Shown here: positions 55,551 through 64,000 of the stretch, one piece after another
Position numbering within the stretch: position 1 is the first letter of the stretch
How the letters are laid out: every line of letters begins with the position of its first letter
Assembly: GCF_900497805.2 (NCBI RefSeq)
Contig: NW_020954569.1
Coordinates: 21,749,903 to 21,813,902 of the forward strand
Source of the DNA: Vombatus ursinus
Taxonomy: Eukaryota; Chordata; Mammalia; Diprotodontia; Vombatidae
Length of the DNA stretch: 64,000 nucleotides
Reading direction: 5' to 3'
The notes under the pieces: generated by a model
What the model was told of the DNA's origin: nothing
The model's database searches: none
The model's input: only the letters and a program-made list of their open reading frames with translations
Position numbers and translations under genes: made by a program

Positions 55551-55736
55551 AGGGATTCTTAACCTTTCTGTGAATGTCAGAGTCCTGTCAGTCTAGTGAA
55601 GCTTTTGGAACCCTTTTGTGGTTTAAAGTCATAAAATAAAATGCACAGAATTGCTAAGGAAACCAATTGTATTGCAATAAAGTTATCAAGATGCTTTTTA
55701 AAAAAGTTAATAGACCTCTAGTTTAAGAACCTATGG
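55551..55736. mobile_element. Small hAT-like non-autonomous DNA transposon (MITE)
   Basis: About 186 bases from 'gggattcttaacctttctgt' to 'gtttaagaacctatgg'. The ends are imperfect inverted repeats ('gattcttaacct' against 'ggttcttaaact'). The interior 'cataaaataaaatgcacaga' and 'aaaccaattgtattgcaata' matches what I recall of a hAT-class mammalian MITE. No clear 8-base TSD; the element is old. Confidence 0.6.
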
Positions 55737-56069
55737 TTTAGTTAGCAAACATGTCTATTTATGGGTCTAAGAGTTTGTCCCGATTTCCACACTTCCTCCC
55801 AGCAGGGATGTGCTTACTTGCCTATCCAATATTGTTGAATCATTTCCTTCATTGCAATTCATTGAATTTGCTACTATAGTATTTACTCTCTGAACCTCTT
55901 ATATGCCACTTGGATCTTATAGTACTACCGCAGTTACTTCTGTTTCTTATTCCTCAGTTAGATATAAGCTGTTGAAAAGAAGGGACCATGTTTCATTCAT
56001 ATTACCAACACTGTCTATTCATGTAAGTATTCACTATAAAGTAGATATTCAATATACACTTATTAGGAT
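55737..56069. other. No gene or repeat recognised
   Basis: Unassigned apart from a weak repeat-like text at 56010-56065. Confidence 0.4.
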
Positions 56070-56400
56070 CCTGGATTTAAAGTGTGAAGGAAGCTTAGAG
56101 GCTACCTAGTACAAAAGTAAAATATAATCTCCTTGAGTTTAAGATTCATGATCACTTAGGGATTGTTTCTTTTATTATCCCCCTTTGTGTCCCCACCAGC
56201 TAGTGCAATGCCTGGCACATTATTAATGTTTCATTAAAGCTTCTTGACTTAAGTAACCTCTCATTTCACAAAGGAGGAAATGGAGATGAGAGATGAGATT
56301 ATTTGCCGCTTGTCACACAGGTAGAAATCTGAAATCACATGATTAGAATCCAACTCCTCTGACTCCACATTTAATGCCCTTTTCACTGCGCCATGTCATG
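56070..56400 (-). repeat. MIR/THER-class SINE split by an L2 3' end
   Basis: Left part 'gaaggaagcttagaggctac' and right part 'cctctcatttcacaaaggag', 'gaatccaactcctctgactc' and 'tgcccttttcactgcgcc' form one reversed CORE-SINE. The L2 piece at 56115-56255 sits between. Confidence 0.7.
56115..56255 (+). mobile_element. L2 3' end nested in a SINE
   Basis: 'ctccttgagtttaagattca', 'tattatccccctttgtgtcc', 'gtgcaatgcctggcacatta' and 'ttaatgtttcattaaagctt' match the L2 3' end. 'aagtaa' occurs at both borders as a possible short TSD. Confidence 0.7.
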
Positions 56401-57450
56401 TGTGAATAAATTACTATCTAACTGAATGAATGGCTTCAGTTTTATAGCAAGTATAATAAACTATTGGATGCTTAGAGAAATCTCCTGGAATCTGCTAGGA
56501 AGTAATATTATCCTTTAAAACAAAATTAACTTAATTAACAATGTGATATGTGAATTATAGAACATAAACATCTTTCAATAGATTCTAATGTTCTCTACTA
56601 ACAAACCAAGGCTGTAGTAGAGATTTTTCCCTACTCTTTCAATTACATGCCTCATCTTACATGGAAAAAGAGTCACAGTTTGAAATAGTTTTCATATTAA
56701 TTTAATAATTTATAGATGATCAGCCTACTTCTGTCACCAAAGCTGTAACTTAGAGAGGGAGACCAGAGCTTTTCCCTAGGGTGCCAGATTTCAAGGACAG
56801 TGACAGTATTTATAGTCTTTCAGCAGCATAGAAACAGCAGCTACCTACCAAGAATGATTAATTAAAATAGGAAGCTGTCAGATGGCATTCTGAGGTAAGT
56901 TTCTATCCTTTCTTCCCCAGTCTTGAACTGTTATCTGTAGGTCTTTCACCTTCATCAGTTGTAGTCTGCTTTCCTTTCCAAATTACTTTGCGTCAGCTTT
57001 CCAAGGAACAGATCATGATCTTTATCCCAAGCATATACATTCCCATTTATTGCTCTGCTACAGTGAGAGCTGGTGGTCTTTTATTTTAGGGCCTTGTTCA
57101 TTGTAACATGCCAAAGTCCATTCCCCTCAGTGCTGCCTTTGCAGCAGTCCAAATTATTCTGTGAATAATCTGCCAGTTTTGACTAATTTGCCAGTTTTGT
57201 TTTTTTTGTTTTGCTTTGTTTTGTTTATGTGCTTTGTTTTCCTGAAATCTTATCATGGCAAAGCTTTATTTTTCCTTCTATATGAAAATTTAGTATTATT
57301 GAAGAAAAAGACTTTGACAGAGATTCATGCTGCTTCCTTACTTTCAATCACATCACAACTAAGATATACTGATTGTGGTAAAATGAAACAAACAAACAAA
57401 CAAAAAAACAGATTTATCAAATGCATCTTGATTCCATCACAAGTGAATTG

Positions 57451-57497
<47 letters not shown>

Positions 57498-57764
57498 CCA
57501 TTTAGGTCAGATAACATGTATGAAAATTAGAGTCCTACCTTTTTTAAAGAAAATATCCTGTGATGTGTCACATACAATCTTACTGCTGCATTTCATACCC
57601 TCATTTTACTTCTGCATCTAGGTGGCTGAAGTCTATGTGGAATCTTCATTTTTTTCTATTGCTCTTAAATGGAAAACATTATTTACATATGATTTAAAAT
57701 ATTTATTAGTCACTCTTATTGCTGCAATATTTCAGTACTTTTCCTCTAAGCAAAATCAATTTAG
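56401..57764. other. No gene; (CA)n microsatellite
   Basis: (CA)n at 57453-57496 and a short T/G-rich run at 57196-57240. An open frame at 57161-57505 is part simple repeat and is not called a gene. Confidence 0.55.
57453..57496. repeat. (CA)n microsatellite
   Basis: About 22 perfect CA units. Confidence 0.95.
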
Positions 57765-57935
57765 AGAATCTTGTAGTTGGAAGGGACCTTTGAGATTTTT
57801 TAGCACGTAAATGGCCTTCATTGTCCAGATAAGGAAACAGATTCAAAGGATAAGTCACTTGCCTAAGGTCAGTCAGCTAGTCAGTGAACAGCTGGTAGCA
57901 GAGCATTTGTTTCCTGACCCAGTTCTTTAGAACTG
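57765..57935 (-). repeat. MIR/THER-class SINE, minus strand
   Basis: 'agaatcttgtagttggaagg', 'gacctttgagattttttagc', 'tccagataaggaaacagatt', 'cttgcctaaggtcagtcagc' in order. Confidence 0.75.
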
Positions 57936-59534
57936 ACCAGCATGTATTATTAAATGGTTCTTATTTTACATATGTATGTAAATAAATATGCAAATAAGGA
58001 GCTGCATAAAAATTTACACATATATGTGGGGTATATGTGTGTGTGTGTGTGTGACAGAGAGAGAGAGATCAATCAAAACAGATTCTATAAGAAACAATCT
58101 GAATCAACTCAAAACCAGCATGATAGAGTCTGAAATACTGCCTGCTATGGCTGCCAGGTTTGGAAAAGAAAAGTTGCAGTATTATTGAAAAGAAACTGAA
58201 CTGCAAATCTTAAAGACTCCTGTAAAAGTGAGTTCAAATTATTTCCCTGAAATGGGCTTTACACGCTGTTCCTTTCCTACCTTTCTGTCCTACAGAGTGC
58301 CCTTTATGGTTTGTCCTCTCTTCCTCTTGGCCCCTGTGAGATCTTTTTTCTCTGAGCATATTGGAAATGACAAAGTTTTTAAGTATACTTTTCAATATTT
58401 TTTAGAAGTTGAAAGATCTTTGAATTCATTTGTCTGAGTGCTAACTTCATGATACAAATCACAATGTCTTTACATCTTCTCATGTTATCCTCTTCTTTCC
58501 ATGTTTTCCTATAAATCCTCCAAGAAAAGCTGTCTAGTTTATTGGAAAACTTCCTTAAGTTATTTCAATGAAAGAAGGCATTATTACAAATTTATAAATC
58601 ATTGAAAAGGCAATTAATGGTGCTTTTATTTTAAAAAAGGAATAGAAAATAAAAGAAAGTGAAATGAAAGAAAAAGAGGAAGGAGAAGAAAAAAAGAAAA
58701 GGGAGAAGAGGAAGAAGATGGGGAAGCAGAAGGAGAATTTTAGCAACTGGAAGGATGAAGGTAGCTTCAAAAGTAATAGGAAATTATAAAGATGCTTGGT
58801 TTTGGAAGGGCTGATTGTGACATTATAATAAGATCTGTGATCAGTTCAAAACCCAATTATGCTTCCTCATCCTGTGTGATTATATCTACTGTACCCAAAA
58901 TGAAAAGTGGAGAAATGGGACTTTTATTCACCATTTACTGCTCTCTGAGGGGTACCTCCTGCCATGAAGTGATATGGGGGGAATGGGTGGGTGTTCTGAG
59001 GGAAATGAAATTTTTTTCAATGGTAATCTGCATACTACTACCATGGATGCCGGCAGAGCAATTAGGTAACAACTTTCTTAAGTAATTTAAGATGACTTAG
59101 AATGATGGAGATTGGGAGCTTACAAAGCTGAAGGAGTGTGATGGTCTTCTGGGGTGACAAGCCAGGCCATTGTTTTTTTGAAAGAGGATTCACCTAGCAG
59201 TTGATTTGATGAAGGCCCAAAGAAAGCCCAGAAAACTTTGTAGGAACTTTGTAGATCACCGTAATGGACTATGGTGTCTTTCTAACACTACAACATACCC
59301 AAGAAGTGGTGATTCATAATTTGCTTGAACCTATTACTTTATAAAGAAGGCTAGTCTACTTTTTTATATGTCCAATAATTAGGATATTTTTCTTTATTTT
59401 AGCTATGAGTGTGTTTCCTAGTAACCTTCATCCATTGCTCCTCATTCTGCTTCCTGAAACTAAGAAGAATCAATCTCACTCCTCTTGCCCATGATGACCA
59501 TTCAATGAACCTCATCCTTTTTTTGGAACTTGTT
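57936..59534. other. No gene; (TG)n-(GA)n and a purine tract
   Basis: (TG)n followed by (GA)n at 58034-58069; a G/A-only-like tract at 58633-58740 ('gaggaaggagaagaaaaaaa'). The rest, including open frames at 58228-58437 and 58792-59085, is unassigned. Confidence 0.55.
58633..58740. repeat. Polypurine (GA-rich) tract
   Basis: About 108 bases with very few pyrimidines on the plus strand. Confidence 0.85.
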
Positions 59535-59605
59535 TTCCTCCTCAGTAAAATGAAGGGATGAGATTAAATTATCTCAAGTGTCCTGGCTACCACCTCTAAC
59601 TCTAA
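59535..59605 (+). repeat. MIR-class SINE 3' fragment
   Basis: 'tcctcctcagtaaaatgaag', 'ggatgagattaaattatctc' match a MIR/THER 3' part. Confidence 0.55.
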
Positions 59606-60654
59606 CTAAATTAAAATTAAAAGAAAATAAAATGAAAGTCTGCTGAGTAAATAATCTATTAAGTATTTGTGGAAAAGAATAGAATAGAATGAGCAAGCAA
59701 CTAGGTCTAGGGAATTCCATCTGTTTGAGGAACACCTTCAGTTAAAAATATATGATTCATTTAAAGTATGAAATAATACTTCAAATGATTACCCACATCT
59801 TGTAGTTCGTTTTGTTTGTTTGTTTGTTTGTTTGTTTTTTTTTTGCATTTCAACACTAACTAGATGGAATGAAATTCTAGTGGTGGAATTTCAGGCATTA
59901 AACAGTGGTCAGGTAGTAGAAGGAGGGGGAAAAAGAGAGGAATAGAGCCCTCCATCTAGTTCAATTTTTATTTAGACATTTGTTAAGGTTTATAAACAAA
60001 TTTTCAAAATAAAACTGAAAGTTCTCACTTTTCAATCTACAGAGATTTATTGCATCAAATTTAATGTTTGAAGGAGTTTGCTTGCCCTACAGTGAAAATA
60101 TTTCTGGTATTTTAAGGAAAGCATGGATTTAAATTTAAACAATATTCATGAATACATACAACTTCAAGGGCCCTTTCCTCCAATTATAATTTTTGATCTA
60201 GTGACTGAGCATGTAAGTATTTGAGGTCATAAAATTTAGAATTATCTTTCAAGTTACCTCCTACATCTATGAAATCCAGTTTTCACTCTTTTCACCCTAA
60301 TTAACCAAAAAAATGGAAATAATGATAAAACATCAAAGAGGTTATAATTGAAATACCATGCAAAACAGCCACAAGTCTAAATAAACAGAAATAATACACT
60401 TTCAATTATTTGGAAGGGACTTGCTCTTACTCTTCATTTCAAAAAATATTATCAATTAATATTTAATAATCAAGTTAGTGCATGTGAATAATAATGAAGA
60501 ATATGCATTTTTCATAGTGTAAGAAAAGGGATAAAATTCTTATATTCATTGATAATAAGAAATTGTTAGCTTTCTTTTACATTGTCTTCATTAAAGTAAG
60601 ATTGACCTAGGGATTATTATCTTTCCTGGATTTCCTAGACACTCCCATTATGGT
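59606..60654. other. No gene; (TTTG)n at 59809-59844
   Basis: A (TTTG)n run passes into a T-run. Nothing else assigned. Confidence 0.55.
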
Positions 60655-60790
60655 ATAATTGAAAAACTCTTGAATTTATCAGGAGACCTGAATTTCTATG
60701 CCAGCTTCAGGATAGTACATACTAACCATATGACTGAACAAATCACATAATCTCCCAGACCTTCCATTCCATCCAAGTGTTACTATTATT
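60655..60790 (+). repeat. MIR-class SINE fragment, plus strand
   Basis: 'tcttgaatttatcaggagac', 'atgactgaacaaatcacata' and 'atctcccagaccttccattc' match a SINE body in order; weak. Confidence 0.5.
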
Positions 60791-61339
60791 CCTTGGGTTA
60801 GTAAAGGTAAACAATTCTATGCAATCTAAGTCTGGTTTATAGGGTATAATAGAGACTTGCAACTGCTCAGTTTAAATGTTACATGAGCTTAGGAGAGGCC
60901 ACTAGCCTTGCTGTAAGGATGATATTCCATTCCCAAAATTTATAGTAATAAAATTGTGTCATTTAGCATTATATGCCTCGCTAGTTGCTATGAGGATAGG
61001 AAGAAAACCCAGAAGGTATAGTCCATGTGCTCAAGTAGATTAACATCTAATGAGGGGGAGGAATTAAGACTTTTACATAAATAAGATAAAATGATACCCA
61101 AATAAAGGAAATGAAATATAGTTATATAAAGCTACAATTGTCTCTTAATTTCAGGGATATCTCCCTGACACAGGAATTCACTTCATAGAATTTGACATAA
61201 GAGAATTTGACAAGTAGGAAATGGATTTAATAAGTGCCCATGGAGGCTCATATTAATGAAATTCATCTAGGAAGAGAAAGAAGATTCTGGGAATAGGACC
61301 AACTGTCGTCAAAATATGTGACATACAATGTGTGACAAA
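60791..61339. other. No gene; possible old repeat at 60975-61110
   Basis: 'tgaggataggaagaaaaccc' to 'aatgagggggaggaattaag' resembles the second half of the same ancient family as 45700-45835. Confidence 0.4.
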
Positions 61340-61530
61340 TGCAATGAAGTGGAAAGAGCTTTAATCTAGGAATCAAGAGACTTGGGTTCTAGTTCTGGCT
61401 CTGCCAATCTCTGATTTTGTTAATAATTTGAACCAGTTGGGTCATTTCTCTGAGACTCAAATTACTCATCTGTAAAATGAAGGGGTTGTACTAAATGGTT
61501 TCTAAGGTCTCTTTTAGTTGTCACATTTGT
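61340..61530 (+). repeat. MIR/THER-class SINE, plus strand
   Basis: 'aatctaggaatcaagagact', 'tgggttctagttctggctct', 'catctgtaaaatgaaggggt' and 'ctaaggtctcttttagttgt' in order; a nearly full-length copy. Confidence 0.85.
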
Positions 61531-62418
61531 GATTCTGTTTTTAGCCTTCTTCAATCTCTTTTTCTCAGTCCTCCTCCCCTAGCTAATCATCCTTCTCTAC
61601 TTCAACCCTCCTGCACTCTCCCCCACACCTTTAGATACTCAGAGAGTTCTAATGTTGTATTTTTTTTCTCCAATATTCCCTGCTTGAACAAATATAAATT
61701 ACCTTTCCTGGATCCCATACTGTCTCTTGTAGCTGTTACATGGGATTGATGTTAATGCTTTATGATGTAAAAATGTGCTAGCCTTTCTGAGATATTAGCA
61801 CATTTTCAAATGAATCACAGTAGATTCACAGTCACTAATAATATTTCTAAATCTAGGCCCTTACTTGTTGTAGCAAAGGGAGCAGAGTGGAGAGGGAACA
61901 GGATAAAGGTACAATAGAAGAGAAAGTGGAAAAAGGGGGAATAAGTATATGCATCTGACAAAGAAATAAGACGTAACTATGTGAGGGGCAAAGTAAAACA
62001 GATCTCATCCTCTGCTTTAAGAAGTATTTTTGCCCTTAGATAAGAGCCACTTGCAGCTTTGTCTAAAGGGTTAACTCAATCCTGATCTCTTAGATCAAAT
62101 GGACTTCTTTAGCAATTGTAAACGTATTTGGTCATGCCTTCTTCTTTCCTGTCCTAAAGCAAGGGACATTTTCTCATTCTGATCGTAAACCCTGCCAGCT
62201 AAAAGACAAATATTCCCTTAGAATTTACCTCCTTTTTCCTTTGGCTAATTTCCTTTTTCTCTATTACTCCATCTCCTGGAAAAGGTATTATTTGTCTATC
62301 CTAAAATGCTGTAAAATGTTACTGATTGGCTATGTACTCTAAAGAGGCATAAAAAAATCATTAAAAAACCAAACTCTCACAAATCTATACCCAAGAATGC
62401 TGAAGATGCTATCAGAGA
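61531..62418. other. No gene or repeat recognised
   Basis: Unassigned. An 84-codon open frame at 61495-61749 begins in the SINE and has no motif. Confidence 0.45.
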
Positions 62419-62426
62419 TTAGTGTG

Positions 62427-62473
<47 letters not shown>

Positions 62474-62543
62474 ATACAAAAAGTATATACATGCACGCAT
62501 ACATATATATTCAGAAAGCATATACATACATGCATACATACAT
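62419..62543. repeat. (TA)n/(TG)n/(CATA)n microsatellite complex
   Basis: Alternating purine-pyrimidine text on the left of an N gap. Confidence 0.9.
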
Positions 62544-62553
62544 NNNNNNNNNN
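62544..62553. other. Assembly gap (10 N)
   Basis: Lies between (CATA)n and (GATA)n runs; true size unknown. Confidence 0.95.

Positions 62554-62609
<56 letters not shown>
62554..62609. repeat. (GATA)n microsatellite
   Basis: About 14 perfect GATA units directly after the gap. Confidence 0.95.
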
Positions 62610-62610
<1 letters not shown>

Positions 62611-63267
62611 GGCAAAAATCCTCCTTGAGCTCTCACACCACACTGAGAAATTTCCCCAACACAATTACCCATCTCTTCTTTTATCAGTATGGTACAGTAT
62701 AGTATTGTTCCAATTTCTTTTTCATTTATAAATGTAATTTCATTGGTGAAAATGCTCCCTCTATTAATGCATATTATGACCCCATCATGTTTTCTTACTT
62801 TATGTAATGCTTATTAATATATTTAGATAAATTCTTCACAGAGGGTGTTCTCAAGGAATTGAGGGCATACTGTGGTTCTTTTAATATTTTAGGGATAAAG
62901 TTCACCATCGAGAATTTCTTTGGCATGTTTTCCCCACAAAATGCAAGAATCATTTGTATATGTAACTAAACCAAAAATGTGGAGGTATTAATCACTTGAA
63001 CAAATATAGGACCAATGAAATCATCTCTGTTGACACCTCCCTCCCAGGAACACAAATCACAACCCATATATGCCTTAGGAAAAATTTTAATCAGTTGCTA
63101 TGGTTAAATGTGTGTGCATATGTATATGCATATACATACACATGTGTATATATACATTTATGCATACATCACTTACATACATATATCTAATGCAAGTTTA
63201 TATATCTATACACACATATATGTATATGTATACATATATATGTCTGTGTAATCAAGCCATTAGTATC
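62610..63267. other. No gene; TA/CA alternating tract at 63108-63245
   Basis: 'gtgtgcatatgtatatgcat' and related alternating text at 63108-63245; the remainder is unassigned. Confidence 0.55.
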
Positions 63268-63525
63268 TTATAATACAATCAACTTTTATAAAGCACTTTA
63301 AGTTTTGAAAAGTGCTTTACATGTATATCTCATATTATCCTCTCAATAGCATTGTGAGGTAGGTTCTATTATAATCCCCTTTTGCAGATGAGAAAATTGT
63401 AGCTAAAAAAGATAGAATTACTTGTCCAGGATCACATAGCTAATAAGTGTCTGAGGCAGCATTCACATTCTGGTCTTCTCGATTTATAAGTTCAGAGCTC
63501 TATCCACTGTGCTAGTTAGACGCCT
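63268..63525 (-). repeat. CORE-SINE (MAR1 class), full, minus strand
   Basis: 'tataaagcactttaagtttt', 'gaaaagtgctttacatgtat', 'cattgtgaggtaggttctat', 'ttgcagatgagaaaattgta' and 'ctatccactgtgctagttag' in order. Confidence 0.88.
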
Positions 63526-63589
63526 TTGTGAAAACAACGCTGGATTAATTAATTAGATTAGTCATATAATTGAGAGAGATGCCTTCTAA

Positions 63590-63790
63590 GGACAGAAAAC
63601 TGACCTCAGAATCAGGAGAACCAAGATTCAAGTCATCAATGATAAATAGTTACTGTGTGATCCTGAAGGTCCCATTAACTCAGTTCCCAAAGAAATTCTT
63701 AATACTCTATGTTGGAGAGAAGGTGTTAATGTGTATTGTTAGAAGGAATTTCCTTATCTGGAATTTCCTATATCAGTGAAATCATAGGTC
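63590..63790 (+). repeat. MIR/CORE-class SINE variant, plus strand
   Basis: 'gacctcagaatcaggagaac', 'ttactgtgtgatcctgaagg', 'cagttcccaaagaaattctt', 'aatactctatgttggagaga' and 'cagtgaaatcataggtctac' in order. Same variant as 23160-23345. Confidence 0.75.
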
Positions 63791-64000
63791 TACTTCCTCT
63801 CTCTACTCATATAATCCCACATTTTACCTTCTTTAAATATTGAATAAACAAAGATTAGTAAAGCAGTCTCTCAGCATTACATTCTTTCTCTATGAAATGA
63901 AGTAGTCATATTTACCCATTCACTTCATTTGTACAATGAGGGATGTTGTATTAAAATATTCTGATAATATCTCTAATTCTATAAGTGGGCAGGGATTGGG
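63791..64000. other. No gene or repeat recognised
   Basis: Unassigned end of the window. Confidence 0.4.

Noticed and set aside
1-64000. Endogenous retroviruses or other capsid/envelope-bearing elements
   Set aside because: No LTR pair and no gag, pol or env-like text was recognised; all clear reverse-transcriptase text is LINE-type.
1-64000. CRISPR array, operon or phage-like system
   Set aside because: The repeat content is vertebrate; the regular repeats seen are microsatellites or SINEs, not spaced direct repeats.

Overview
The window looks like gene-poor, AT-rich marsupial (metatherian) nuclear DNA, intergenic or deep intronic. The evidence is the repeat content. There are L1 elements of the marsupial type, ORF2-less 'half-L1' (HAL1) relatives, many CORE-SINE/MIR-class SINEs with the head GGCAGCTAGGTGGCACAGTGG, and short poly(A)-tailed SINEs that resemble WSINE1. 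The WSINE1-like copies hint at an Australian lineage, but this is not proven. I recognise no host protein-coding gene, exon, tRNA, rRNA or CpG island. Names of repeat families are from memory; no database search was possible.

Layout. 1-1.4 kb: unassigned. 1.4-3.9 kb: minus-strand L1 3' half, broken by a 10-N gap and by a plus-strand HAL1 3' fragment with target-site duplications (TSDs). 5.6-9.1 kb: a SINE split by an L1 that kept ORF1, lost about 3 kb of ORF2 and is flanked by a clear TSD. 10.0-11.1 kb: an isolated L1 5' end, minus strand. 12.8-13.3 kb: an ancient CR1/L3-type reverse-transcriptase fragment. 13.3-14.7 kb: microsatellites around a 751-N gap. 15-32 kb: scattered old L1, L2, MIR-class SINEs, microsatellites, two related (CAA)n-tailed elements and a SINE dimer inside one TSD. 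33.0-36.0 kb: a nearly full-length HAL1, minus strand. 36-48 kb: L2, many SINEs, a young SINE with a perfect TSD, a poly(A)-only insertion, a 42-bp palindrome and an old L1. 48.5-55.2 kb: a full-length but inactivated L1 with a tandemly repeated 5' UTR. 55-64 kb: SINEs, a small hAT-like element, an L2 nested in a SINE, and microsatellites.

How the parts relate. The elements form one retrotransposition community: an autonomous L1, its HAL1 derivatives that keep only ORF1, and SINEs that presumably used L1 enzymes. Two HAL1 copies share the same ORF2-deletion junction, and a third L1 has a different, less extensive ORF2 deletion. This is the most interesting structure in the window. No operon-like or novel host system was found.
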